The notes under the pieces were generated by a model. It was not told the DNA's origin. It saw only the letters and a program-made list of their open reading frames with translations, and searched no databases. From NCBI GenBank assembly GCA_013399695.1, contig VXAU01002343.1, forward strand, positions 324,645 to 388,644: a stretch of DNA of 64,000 nucleotides, given 5' to 3'. The stretch is from Formicarius rufipectus (taxonomy: Eukaryota > Chordata > Aves > Passeriformes > Formicariidae). The number at the start of each line of letters is the position of its first letter. Within the stretch, counting starts at the first letter, position 1. The position numbers and the translations under genes were made by a program. Shown here in pieces: positions 23,655-35,200 of the stretch.

Positions 23655-24110
23655 AAAGGGACCTATAACAACCATCTGTTACAGGTGCATGACCATTTCA
23701 TGCTCATGCACCAGAAGTTAAAGTATGTTATTAAGGATATTGACCAAATGCCTCTCAAACACTGGCAGACAGTGAACATTGACCATCTCTCTAGGAAGCC
23801 TATTCCAGTGCTTGACCACCTTATAGATAAAGAAAGGCTTCCCAATGTCATTTGAATCTTCCTCAGTGCGGTTTTATACTGTTTTCTAATATCCTGCAGC
23901 TGGATGCCGGGCAGAGGAAATCAGCATGTCCCCCTCCACTTTACCTCCTCAGGGAGCTGCAGAGAACAATGAGGTTGCCCTTCAGCCCCTTCATAATTTT
24001 CCCAAGTACTCAATTTAGACTCTGAGGATCTTCCCTCACACACTTTTTGTAAATTGGAATAATGTTAGCAGCTTTCATTTAGCAGTAGGACTAGAACTTT
24101 AGCCTGGCTT
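23655..24110 (-). mobile_element. CR1 LINE fragment, 3' end and ORF2 C-terminus
   Basis: On the plus strand it starts with GGGACCTATAACAACCATCT, the antisense of a CR1 3' UTR. It continues with CCTATTCCAGTGCTTGACCA (antisense of the conserved C-terminal region) and then TTGGAATAATGTTAGCAGCT-like text further into the element. It is more diverged than the 26.8-28.0 kb copies and may belong to an older CR1 branch. No intact frame survives, and the 5' end is ragged near 24110. Confidence 0.85.
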
Positions 24111-24609
24111 TCTTAGAGTAGATGTAAGGCTTTAACAACATCCTGTGTCTCCTTGTTTTTCTTATTTATTCTGTTGTTTGACAGAGATAAAGTCAGCATG
24201 GGAAAGACTGTGGAGCAGAATCCTTACAATTAGGGCTATATTCCTTGTTGAAGTCTATAAGTCCTCCTCACCTTCCCCCAGGCAGACAGGATTTTGCATT
24301 CATTTGTGGTAACTTCCAAAATTATGCTGGAGGGGAAAAAGCAAATTAATTTCCCTTTGCTAGCCATGCTGACGACAAAACAAAAGTCATGTGAGACATC
24401 ATGTGAGGCAAATGCACCTCCACACAAGGTCTTCTGCATGTGTTCTCCAAATATATAATTTAAGCAGGTAAACTTTCTCAGTCCAAGCTGCAGGACATAG
24501 TAATGAACATCCTTGAGCTCACACTCAAGGTGGTGAGCTTGTCAAGCCACACTGCTGCTTCATTTTACCCACCACAAATTAATTTCCTTTGCACAGAATT
24601 GAGGCATGG
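24111..24609. other. No gene seen
   Basis: AT-rich DNA between the CR1 copy and a purine tract. Nothing recognisable. Confidence 0.65.
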
Positions 24610-24660
24610 GAAGAAAAAAAAAAAAAAAAAAGGAAAAGAAAAGAAAAAGAGAGAGAGAGG
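24610..24660. repeat. Poly-A / AAAAG / AG purine tract
   Basis: A run of A grading to GGAAAAGAAAAG and then (GA)n. It is all purine on the plus strand for about 50 bases. Confidence 0.9.
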
Positions 24661-25750
24661 CATTGTAAGACAGGTTGAAAGCACAGCCTTCATGCACTTG
24701 TGAGCTTAGGAGGTGAAGTGGCCTTGTGTTCTTATTTGAAATTTGGTATTAGAGGCCATTCTCTCTGTTCTCAGATAAATTAGTAGACATTTCTTTACCT
24801 TACCTTACTTTTCCTAAATTTACCTTTAAACACCTGGCTTAAATATAGATATGTCAAGATTTCTCTGAACAGTAGTAGATCTTAGAGTAAAATAATTTGA
24901 TTTGTTCAATCATTTTGGTCTTTATTTGTGAAAGTCTAGACAACCATGGAAGAATCTGAATCCTACCACAAGAAGTATTTATCTAAATGTCAAAATCAGC
25001 TGTCATGATATGTTTTCGTAAAAATTTCAGTCCACCAAAGAAAAACAGTGTGAATTAGATGACTTGTAATGCCAGGTGAACAATGAATACTTATTTTTCT
25101 GTATACTAAACATTACAGAGACAGTATTAAAGTATTAACTGAGGATTTTTACTGGCCAATAGCTGTTACATTCACAGTAGCTGTGATTGATGTGTAGAAT
25201 TTTGTCTGTAAGAATGGGATACTACTAAATGAGTATTACTCCAAATTAAGAATTTGACAAGTTTCTTTTTACTATTCAGTCAACAAAATACCAATTAATG
25301 ACAATGGTCCCATAGCATAGTTTTGACAAGTGTTATCCAAATCAAAAACTAATCCAAGAATAGGAATTTTGTTTATTTCAATGAAGTTAAGAACCTGTTC
25401 TTCAGATAGATTGCAAAGTACATGTCATTGTTAGCCATAGACATATTTCAGCAGAAGAGGGAGATAAACTCATATTGGCAGATACAAATCTGTATTTCCT
25501 TTATCATGTTTTCCTTTATCATTTATACACAACTTTAAGGAACTACCAAAAAATTTAGTACCCAATTCTTGCTAAATGTCTGCTTGGAAGGCATATGGAA
25601 AGCACAGTTTATAGAGAGATAAAGGTATACCCAGGTTTACAGGTGACATTAGTAAGAATAACATGGTAAAAATGCTCTCTTATAGGTATACATTTATAAG
25701 TATTTGTTTATTCAGGATGTCTCTGCAAAGTCTTTTGGAAAGTTGCTATA
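24661..25750. other. No gene seen
   Basis: Featureless AT-rich sequence up to the target site of SINE copy B. Confidence 0.65.
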
Positions 25751-25762
25751 AAATCAGGCTTT
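25751..25762. repeat. Target-site duplication of SINE copy B, left copy
   Basis: AAATCAGGCTTT, repeated exactly at 26003-26014, flanks the SINE and defines both of its ends. Confidence 0.93.
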
Positions 25763-25773
25763 GTGGTGGGCAT

Positions 25774-25785
25774 TGGCCCAGTGGT
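25774..25785 (+). promoter_or_regulatory. Pol III A box of SINE copy B
   Basis: TGGCCCAGTGGT, close to the tRNA A-box consensus, begins about 11 bases into the element, as in tRNA genes and tRNA-derived SINEs. Confidence 0.75.
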
Positions 25786-25828
25786 GTAAACCTCTGCCTC
25801 TGGAGCCGGCTCCTCCTCTGAGGACGCC

Positions 25829-25839
25829 GGTTCGAATCC
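25829..25839 (+). promoter_or_regulatory. Pol III B box of SINE copy B
   Basis: GGTTCGAATCC is an exact match to the classical B box (T-loop), about 44 bases after the A box. The spacing fits a tRNA with a long variable arm. Confidence 0.85.
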
Positions 25840-26002
25840 CGAGGAACTCGCTGTCACCGTCCGAGCTGCTCGGCCGTGGCAAGATGAACCTCAGGAGTAA
25901 AGGGGGTGGGGCCAGTTCCGCGCACACTGTGCCTCACCTAAAACATCCATTGCACAGGCTTATCCCAAAATCTTCGTTCGCGAAGTCCAGCCAACAACAG
26001 TG

Positions 26003-26014
26003 AAATCAGGCTTT
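26003..26014. repeat. Target-site duplication of SINE copy B, right copy
   Basis: AAATCAGGCTTT, identical to 25751-25762, directly after the CAACAACAGTG end of the element. Confidence 0.93.
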
Positions 26015-26810
26015 TAAATGGACTGAATCTTCCACTTGACATTCTGGATTTCCAAAGACTAGGGATCCCAAATTCAACCTGATGTCTATGAATATATCTG
26101 AGACTTTTGTTGCACACTGTTGCAATGTTTGGTTGTTTTGTTTTGTTTTTTTTGGGGGGGTCACCATGAATTAAGGCTGCTGGGCGAGTTTAACAACATA
26201 CATTGTAGCTGAAGTAAACACAAAATGCCTTTGCTGAATAGCCATGGTAATTTATTTTCACTGTAAGTAAATAAAATAAAGAATGCCAAGACGAAAATAT
26301 CTCTGGAAATAGTATCTTGGAACCTCTAGAAAAACAATCCAGAGTTCTAACTTCTTGAGTGATCTCAAGCATTCTCCTGCTTGAAGCAGGGGTACTAATC
26401 TCAAGATTTCTGGCTGTGCTGGGAAGGACTACTCAGTTTCTCTGCCCCACTCCTGTCTATGACAATAGTTTTGGTAATTTTGTTGCTGAGGAAGGAACTG
26501 TGATTTGTAAAAAGTTCCAGAGTGCCTTTATTTAACAGATAGAGTGCTCTCCCCAGTTAACTCATATTAAGCAAGCATTTAGTTTGCCTTTTTCAGAATT
26601 CCTTGTTGATTAAAATACATATTTGACCAACAAGCTTTCAGACTGCAACTGCCTTAGCCCTTTTTCGGTCTATTCTACAATTCTTAGTAGTAATTTGCTA
26701 ATAATTAGACTAGCAAGGGAAGAACAAGAATTTTATTCAGGAGTGGGGAAGAAGCAGATGCTTAAACTTAGCAAGTCACAGTTTATCATGGATGAAAAAG
26801 GAACAATTCA
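26015..26810. other. No gene seen
   Basis: AT-rich DNA with a short T/G homopolymer junction (T run then G run, about 26142-26160). No recognisable gene or repeat family. Confidence 0.65.
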
Positions 26811-27226
26811 TATGATAGAATGGTTTGGGTCAAAAGGGACCTTAAAGGCCATGTAGTTTCAACCCCTTGTTGAAGGGACAGGGTCAAGGACACCTTTCAC
26901 TAGACCAGCTTGCCCAGAGTCGTATTTAACATAACCTTGGACACCTCCAGGGATGGGGAATCCATAAGTTCTCTTAGCAACCTCTTCCAATCCTTTGCCT
27001 CAAAACCTTCACAGTAAAGATTCATTTTTCCTACTATCTAATCTAAATCTACTCTTTTTCAGTTTGAAGTCATTCCCTCTTGTCCTGTCATTACATGCTT
27101 CTGCAAAAAGTACCTCTCCAGCTTTCTTGTGGGCTCCCTTTAGGCACTTAAATGTGCAACTAGGTCACCCTGAAGCCTTCTCTTCATTAGGCTGAAAATC
27201 CCAATTCTCTCAGCCTATATCTTTCC
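26811..27226 (-). mobile_element. CR1 LINE 3' fragment
   Basis: On the plus strand it begins with ATAGAATGGTTTGGGT, the reverse complement of the CR1 3' end with its ATTCTATG tail. It then reads antisense through the 3' UTR and the C-terminal ORF2 region, with ATCTAATCTAAATCTACTC and CTCCAGCTTTCTTGTGGGC as diagnostic phrases. It stops near CTCTCAGCCTATATC. The copy is 5'-truncated, as is usual for CR1, and has no intact frame. Confidence 0.93.
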
Positions 27227-27362
27227 TTACAGGAAAATGAATGCAACTATACTAGTTACTATATCAAATTAACACACAAAGCCACAAGTTCAGGTGTTTT
27301 ATAGATTCATAAAAATATTCAGATAAGAGGTCATGGACAGTAATTCTATTTGAGTCATCAAA
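27227..27362. other. Spacer between two opposed CR1 tails
   Basis: About 135 bases of AT-rich DNA separating the truncated 5' ends of two CR1 fragments in opposite orientation. Confidence 0.7.
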
Positions 27363-27985
27363 TAGATGACTGGCAGCTAGGAGGGCCAACGATATTCTGG
27401 GAGCATCAGGCACATTATCATCATCAGATCAAGGGAGAGAATTGTCCTGCTCTGCTCTGCACTGGGGAGGCCTCACCTTGAGTGCTGTGTGCAGTTTTGG
27501 GCACCACAACAAAGACATTAAACTATTAGAGAGTGTCCAAAGGAAGGCAATGAAGATTGTGAAGGACCTTGAGGGGACCCGTGTGAGGAGCGGCTGAGGG
27601 CACTTCGTGTGTTCAGCTGGAGGAGACTGAGAGGAGACCTCATTGCAGGTACAATTTCCTTGTGAGGGGAAGAGGAGGGGTTGGCACTGATCTCTTTACT
27701 TTTGTGACTGGTGACAGGACTAGAGGAAATGGCAAAAGAAGCTGAGTAATGTAGGGTTTAGACTGGACATCAGGAGAAGCATTTTCTACCCGAAGAGTGT
27801 CTGGGCACTGAACAGCTCCCCAGGGCAGTGGTCACAGCACCAAGGCTGGCAGAGTTCAAGGAGGGTTTGGACAACACTCTCAGACACATGGTGTGATTCT
27901 TCAGGTGTTCTGTGCAAGGGCAGGATTTGAACTTGATGATCCGGATGGGTCCCTTCCAACCCAGCACATTCTATGGTTTTGTGAT
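27363..27985 (+). mobile_element. CR1 LINE 3' fragment
   Basis: Plus-sense CR1 from the region after the RT core to the 3' end. Diagnostic phrases include GTGTGCAGTTTTGGGCACC, GAGGAGACTGAGAGGAGACC, GGACATCAGGAGAAGCATTT and GGGTCCCTTCCAACCCAGCA. It ends in ATTCTATGGTTTTGTGATTG, a tail of the CR1 octamer type. ORF2 is disrupted throughout. It lies opposite to the preceding CR1 copy, so the two form a diverged inverted repeat. Confidence 0.95.
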
Positions 27986-28601
27986 TGAGATAACCATAAA
28001 ATATTTTTAATTCTAACTGATATAAAGTTAGATCTGAACACTGCTGTTTCTTCCCATCATCTGCAAGTGAGCTTTTTGCATTTATCTCAGTGGACTCTAC
28101 AAATGTTTGTAGCTTGGATTACCCTCGAAATTGTGGTTTCCATTAAATAAAGTGGACAGAAACTCAGAAATGCAGGATTTAAAATAATAATTATCTCTGG
28201 AATTTTTACGCAGATGTTGTGCATTCTCTCCTCTTTTAAATTAAAAGTGTGAATAGTGTAGATTTTTATCAGCAGTTAGAAGAAAACTGTTCTTATCATC
28301 ATCATAGATGTGAATGGTGATCAACCAATTAAAAAAAAGTCAAAGGTATTAATTTTTTCATAAAATAGGATTTTTTTATTTTAAAAAAGAGAAAAAAATC
28401 TATTTTAGTTTGAAAGGCACGTTAAAATAAAAACTTAAGAATATGGAATATGATATTACAAATCCCAAATTTTTTTTTCCTCATCTATCAGAAGAAATCA
28501 AATTAAACTGATTCACCCCTAAGGTTTTAAACATTGCTATAGTTCAACTTAATAATGAAATTAAAACTAACAGGAAAAAAAAAGAAAAAAATTTAAAAAA
28601 A
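27986..28601. other. No gene seen
   Basis: Very AT-rich sequence with several A and T runs, leading into a gap. Confidence 0.65.
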
Positions 28602-28612
28602 NNNNNNNNNNN
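28602..28612. other. Assembly gap (11 N)
   Basis: Eleven undetermined bases after an A-rich run. The true size of the missing sequence may differ from 11. Confidence 0.99.
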
Positions 28613-31600
28613 AACCAATCCTCAGCCAAAAACCTTTCCCCCTGCCACCACATGATTTTAGTCAAGGAAAATGGATAGAAGTATATCTGCTGCATATATT
28701 TATGAATTGTGAGGTATCTAGAGCATAGGTGTAACTAGATTCAGGAAGTAAAAGACTGCATTTACATTCTGTAGATACATTTTAAAAAGCAATAAATGTG
28801 CACTTTCTAAACAAGACACAAAAACCCCACAAAATATAAGGACTAAGTTAAGAAGTTATGCTGTAATTATGTTGATAACAAAACTCATACTGAAAAAATC
28901 CAGTTCCAATGAAGCCTTTTTATTTATTTATCTGCAGAGGGATGAAAGCATAGTGCAGAGGTCAGTAAGGGCATCTAATCTATCCAGGTCCCCCATAAAT
29001 GCTTTAATGAGTTTACTTGCATTCACTGACCTTGATCATAAACCATGCTGAGAGCTTCCCATTCCTGCAGTGTGTGAAAAGCACCATACAGTATTAAGCC
29101 CTCTGTATCCCATTCCCTTGGAATATTCTCTAAGCTTATTAGGAATATTTTAGACCACAAATTAAGTCCTTTAGGAGGAAAAGATTGTCACATCCCAGCT
29201 ATGACAATGATGCTGACAATAATGGATAGTGTTGTAAAGCGGAACAAAGAGAGAGTGCTGGTGGTTTCTACAGCTGTCAGGAAAGATCCCCATCTTACTA
29301 TCATGCTACCTTGACTGACTTCAAACACTAAATCATTGTGTAGCCATTTTAAACATGTTGCACACTTAAAACAGACCTATGGAAAAATCCACACATGTAC
29401 ATTCCTGCTTGATGAAGACTGTAAACAGAAAGGAGTCCGATCATAGGAAGTATTTCCAGTTGCCCTTTTGCCCTTGATGCCTGGAAGAATTTTTTTCAGC
29501 TACAACAAAAACTGCATGGATGACAGAAGCAGAAGTTTTGCCAGAGGGCAAAGTTTCTCCGCAGATTGTTTCCGCCTAAGAGTTACAGAGTCACAAAGCA
29601 AATGAGTCAGCCATAGCTAAATGTGAAATTACAAACTCCAGAGAAGGACACATAGCTGAGATAACACCAGGGGCAGTCACTGGAAATGCAGTATTCTTCC
29701 TACACCTCCTCCTCGTTTTGTAGCAATGCCATATATTTACAGAAGCAACACAAAACCCTGGAGGCCAACCCTGCTGGCAGAATGTAGAGATGTAGAAAAC
29801 TTTGCAGGTGGTCAATGTGTTTGTTTTGCTACCATCTCCTCACAGCCTGATTGATCCTGCATACTGCTATGCCGATAAAGACTGTGACCAGCCTTCCCCA
29901 TTCAATTTCCTGCTTCACACCATTCTGAAACACATGACTCCGTTCTTTTTTCAGGTCTTCTTGTGACAACAGTTCCTTTCACTATGTAGGATAGAAAGGA
30001 CCTATGTGAAACTCCTTCCTTCAGAATTTTTTGGATGACACAAGCTAACCTGTGGCAAAGAAGAAACCTGAGAAGTTTATGAAAGAAAAATCCACCACAG
30101 TCTATGAACACCATGACACCACATCAGGAAGCTGAATTACTGAAGGCCAGAAGAATACTCTGGGAAGGTATTTCTACAGCTGTTCCTTATTCTTGTCCCC
30201 ATTCATAAGTGACTTGATACTCTCTGAAACAGGATACTCTGCTGGACAGGCCGTTGGTTTGATGTGCCAATTGCTTTTCTTTTAAGCTGCAATCTTTTGA
30301 ACTATTTCTTATTGTTACAGATAAAACCAGAATTAAGATAAGTGAAATCTTTTGGCTGCAAACTGTACCCATAAGTAATTGTTGTTTCATTTGTCTTTCA
30401 TGATAGTAGTTTAATATAGCTCTGACATAACTTCTGCTGGGGTATTAAGTGCTTCACAACTCTAAGATTTCCTTTAGTGATGTATATAACCAATAGCTAC
30501 AAGGAATCCAAATCTGATTCTCACATCTAGGTGCCATTATAGTAGAAGCAAGAAATACAATTGTAAAATCCTTTTTTGTTGTTGTTGTTGTTGATAGGTG
30601 AAAGTCTAATTCTTCTGAATCCTCCTTGAAATTGGAAATAAAACTTCAAGAAACACAGATCACAGATTTAGCCAGTTTCCCTCTTGAGAGGGTGGGCAGG
30701 CTGTAATGGTCCTCTTTGAAACATCTCCTGTCCTTTTAGATTTTCTTCTTGTTCACTGTACTTCTAACACTTTTATGGTTTGTTTCACAGAGTGAGCACT
30801 TGGAACAGATCTTCAAATCAATGAAATGTCTAGGAGTATAAAAACCTTGCATTTCAAAAAACCCTGATCTGTCCTTTTTTAATTTTTTTAATTGAAATGC
30901 AACTTTTTCTGTCCCTTTTTAACTTTACAAAAGTACACTGGAAATGTTTTTCTCTAATTAGCTCTTTGAAAGTCTTTTTTTTTTTTCCTTTTTTTTTTTT
31001 CCCTCAATCCACATTGCCTACAGCAAAATACTACCTTGAAGATCTAAAGAGGCATAGCAGAGACCAAAGAGTAGCTCTCAGTGGACCAAGAGGCTGGGCT
31101 TTGACGGAACTAGCATAATGAATGGGTATGCTCCTACAGACAGGTACCCATTCGCAGTAAATATGCAAAATACTGGTGGTGTCTTTGCAACTGTTTTGCA
31201 AGAGTAGGATCTCTCAGTAAACAGAGAAAAGAAAGGAACACTGTGTCAGTAGTGCTCATGCTAACAATAAATAATAATTAAAAAAAAAAAAAGCTTTTTT
31301 GTATTTACCAATCCTTGTTAAGTGGATCAGCAAAGTTCTGTCACAGCTTGCCACTAACCTCATGCTCCTATTTTAAGTAGTCTGAAAGTGGGTGCACCTC
31401 ATGATTGCAAAGAATCATAATTTCAAACAGAAGGGGCACTTAATAATTTCATTCATCTTTTCCCAAGCAGTTATGCATGAAAAACAAAGCAACAGCAATG
31501 TGTGGACCTCTTTCATGGTAACTAGTTTACTGCAGTTAACTACTTTGAAATGTTGGAATGGAGCTTCTAGAGTTGTTATGAGAACAATTAAGGATATAAA

Positions 31601-31639
31601 TGAAATTAATGAGGAGTGATGTTGTTCCGGACATTTCAG
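28613..31639. other. No gene seen
   Basis: AT-rich DNA with short open frames only. It holds a (TTG)6 microsatellite at 30576-30593, T runs at about 30977-31000 and an A run near 31280-31292. No coding or RNA feature was recognised. Confidence 0.6.
30576..30593. repeat. (TTG)6 microsatellite
   Basis: Six TTG units following a T run. It resembles the SINE tail in sequence but has no SINE body next to it. Confidence 0.9.
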
Positions 31640-32215
31640 AGACCCACAGTGATCTTTCAGACTCACAGAATCACACCTGCCTCCAGCAGAGCTGGTGCTG
31701 TATAAACTGTCCCATGATCAAAAAATACACCAACCAACCAACCAAAATTCCACCAACAGTACTAGTCTTTATGCCACTTGTTGATCACACAGCTTTTCCT
31801 GTTCCTTTTGATGTTCAGCCCTGCTCTGGAAGGAATCAAGGAGAACACCACCTGTCCTCTTGTCCCTTCAACCAGATGGCCCAGTGCCTGAAAGTCCTTT
31901 TTGATTACTTCTCTCATGAGCCTTGTCACTCCTGACATGCACAACCAGCAGTGGGTAATAATCAGTGGGTTGAATTAGGCTAGGGAGTCTCCCGGTAATA
32001 TCCCTTATCCAGTCTTCTGCCTGGGGAGACAAGAGACTTCCTTGGGGGATGGGTCTGCTTGGCATACAGGATCTTCAGTTCTGCTCAGAAGAGAGTTACC
32101 AACTACAACCACCCTTTCGACTGTGTGTAAACCACTGCTGGGTCTATTCTAATCAGCTCCAAAGGCAGAAGGGACGCAGTGTTTCTGTGATGATCAGTTC
32201 TGGTATTAACAGATG
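31640..32215 (-). pseudogene. Relic of CR1 ORF1 (esterase domain)
   Basis: The minus strand carries, over several frames, text I recognise as the SGNH-type esterase domain of CR1 ORF1. The first block is ERVVVVGNSLLSRTE (about 32074-32118), where the usual GDS nucleophile block reads GNS, keeping the serine but losing the aspartate. Then come PTDYYPLLVVHVRSD (near 31935-31979), IKKDFQALGHLVEG followed by QVVFSLIPSRAG (about 31800-31900), and FFDHGTVYTAPALLEAG (about 31670-31720). At least two frameshifts and several stops separate these. The expected D-x-x-H block is degenerate. ORF1 of CR1 encodes a nucleic-acid-binding/esterase protein. No ORF2 follows here, so it is an isolated internal fragment. 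Confidence 0.8.
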
Positions 32216-35200
32216 CTACAATCATGTGGCTAAGGCATAGTCAAACCTTCCATGAAAGCTGCATCCAGCATCATTCATCTTCAACCTGTACAGTTCAATA
32301 AACAGAACAGAATAAAAACAAGTCATCAGCCTACCAACATTTACACTTCAGTGGGCTCTGGATTTCCTCCAGGCTTCTAGAATCAAGGAAGATGCTGATG
32401 GAAGAAGGAAGCCATTCCCATATCATTACTGAAACCTCCATGAACCAGTGTTATCTCAGAATATCTAGTTGCTATTGCACGTCTAAGCTTAGGTGAGCAG
32501 GGCATTCTGTTTGACTGATGGCTGGATCACCATGACAACAACTCCAACTTGAGCAGATAATAGGTATCATAATATGTATATATATCCAATAAAATAGCAT
32601 AAAATTGTTTAGCTTTGATTGTTTACTATGTTGTTTGTGTGAATGAGTGTCCTCTACACCTTCCTAATAAAATCTTGTTAATGAATAACAATAACTAAGA
32701 GCCTGCTTAACAAAACAGAAATGATTATTCAGTGAAAAATTGTCTTTTCTTAATAATAAATCAAAAGAAATACAAGTACTACTTTGTAAAAGAAACATGG
32801 TCTCAGACATAATACTTTAAAACATTGTATGCTGTGCAGCTCATCAAATTCCAAGAACTAATAGGTTTTTGCTGAACATTAACAGCAACTATTGTGGTAG
32901 CATACATTTGAGTTTTTGTTTTAGACTTGGAAAGGACTTTTGCACCTAAAAGCCTGGATTTTCTTCTGGACATTTTGTTTTTTCTAATAAAATATTTTTT
33001 TCCTCTCAGTCTCACCTGGTTTTTAAGTCTTTATGATATTCATTACCATAACGCTGGTCTTGTGGATTTAAATCTACTTTTTCAGTGCAGAATGTCAGGT
33101 TGATCACTATGCAGTAAGTAAGACAAAGGAAGGCAAAGAAAGATTGCAAGAAGGGGTCTCCATCTGTATGTTATCTGAAGTCTTACAGATAATGTGTACA
33201 TATTCATGTACAGGTATAAAAATAAATGGAACCTAACTCCTGAAATCCTATTTCCTTTGGGCATGAATGGGAAAAGAATAGTCTTAGTGGTTGGTGGGAC
33301 CAAGTAATTGAATCTAGTGGATTATGAAAGATTTTAATGCTAAAGCTTTCCACTGCTCACTGATATATTTCTGTTATTATAAACTACCAGAAATTATGAA
33401 AAGACTTTTACTGCACAATATACTGATGGGTCACACAGAGACAATTTTCTGTATTTTCTATTTTTCAGAGGGTAAAACTGACATTAAAATCAACATCTCT
33501 CTATTCTTTTTTTAATCCCCCGATTTACATTTAGAAACTATATTATCAGTACCAAAAAAGAGTAACAATGGTGGTACATTTGTTACACATGAATGATTTC
33601 TGCATACGTACCAATGTCTGATGTACTTTTGATTTTTCATTCATCAGTAGGAATTTTAGAGCTTTTCATTCCATGAATGGTTTCAATCTCAGAATAAACA
33701 CAGAAACAAATTATCTGCCTTTAAAGTTTCAGATATTTTCAATATTACTTTCGATTAAGTTGCACTGAATAAAAATTTAGGTGTTTCTTCCCTGAATAAA
33801 ATAAGGTATGTGATTGGTATTGTGAGAGAAAAACATTCAAATAAGTATAGGAACAGGAAGAAAAATTCCAAAAGTCCCCAGAGTTTCTTCTCAATCTACC
33901 CTAAGCATAATTTTTAAAAAATAATAAAAGCATATAATACATCTAAAATATCAAATTGAGTATGATATGGGCAATATTAATTTGAGCAATAAGCATATTG
34001 CTCTGTCTCTGAGTTATTTATGCCTTTAAAATAATATTAAAAGAAAGAAATAAGCAATGTTACTTTTAGCAAACACTTGTTTTAGTTGCTAAATTGATCA
34101 CAGTAGCTTGTGAGGTAACCGAGTTATTTTTCCTGCAGGGATATGAATACTTATTGCTTTTTGTACCTTATATTCTTGAAAATCAATGATGTAACTTCAA
34201 GTATTTACTCATTTGAATTCAAATCATCTTCCAACTGTCCCTGTATTTTGAATCCGTTAACAATTTCCTCTACCTTACTAGGTAAAATTACTTTTGGAAA
34301 ATGAACTCATCTGTTTTGGACAACTCTATGAATTACTTTATAACTATGTTATAAGCAAAGTTTCTATGCAGAAAATAATTATTTTTCATTTATCTAAATG
34401 CAGCTTTTTAAGCATATGTGTTAAGCATTTTTCTTTCATTTAACATACATTCCAGAGTTGCATTCAGTTTTTCTCCTTTAGCTGTTGTTTTCCATTTCCA
34501 AAGTAGTAATTGATGGTAGTAAATTCAGCAGAAGATGGGATTTTAAAGATTTGATACTGATTATTGAATTGCATTGGTTTGAATGTGTTATAAGTACTAT
34601 AAGTAGGCATATTCTTAAACTTTCGTTTGTATTTACTTGCCACCTACAAGAAGAATGTACATGCGGAATATAATCCTGGATGAAAGCTGAAAGATTACTC
34701 TTTTGTCTTTTGTTTTGCTCTATTTTAAGCTTACAGCAGTAAAAACAGTTCATTACCTGAGGCTAGCCTTCACAGGTCATTATTCTTAAAATAAAGACCA
34801 CAAATAATGAGTATACTTTATCTAGAATTTTAGACGGAGGAGGAGGGGTCTCCTTTAGTATTGTTGAGTTGGATAATGTCCTCAGATATACTGTTGAGAG
34901 TTAAATAATACATTGAAAGATGAAGAGTACTAAATAATGCAGGTTTGCAGAACATGCGTTTTCATATGTTGAGCGAGGGATCATTCTTTGGACCGAAAAT
35001 TGTAACTGGAAGCAAAATATGTCTTTATGCCAGAGAATTTACTTATTTTAGTCAATAAAAACAATTCATTAGGTTCCCATATTAGCTCTCACACATATAT
35101 ACTAGATCAAAAATGCAGGCAACTATTCAAGAATGCATTACGTATGCATTAGGTGTTATATATCAACAAGTGAACAAACACAGGAAAAGGCAATAATTTA

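Larger units (their letters stand above)
25763..26002 (+). mobile_element. tRNA-derived SINE copy B, full length
   Basis: A 240-bp retroposon framed by a 12-bp target duplication. The head GGTGGGCATTGGCCCAGTGG is like a class II tRNA (the TGGCCGAGTGGT-type A box of tRNA-Leu/Ser). It is followed by an extended variable-arm-like CTCCTCTGAGGACGCC and an exact B box GGTTCGAATCC. A GC-rich body follows. The 3' end has a perfect hairpin CTTCG-TTCG-CGAAG (25972-25985) and then CCAACAACA. The tail is CAA-based, unlike CR1, so mobilisation by a different LINE is inferred. It is about 90% identical to copy C by eye. CpG retention suggests a fairly recent insertion. The open frame across it is incidental. 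Confidence 0.9.

Noticed and set aside
25763..25845. A functional tRNA gene
   Set aside because: A and B boxes are present, but the acceptor stem and anticodon arm do not pair properly, and the unit is part of a dispersed 240-bp repeat with a target duplication.
25761..26003. 80-codon open frame across SINE copy B, and similar frames in copies A and C
   Set aside because: The frame is incidental to a Pol III-type retroposon, and copies do not preserve it.
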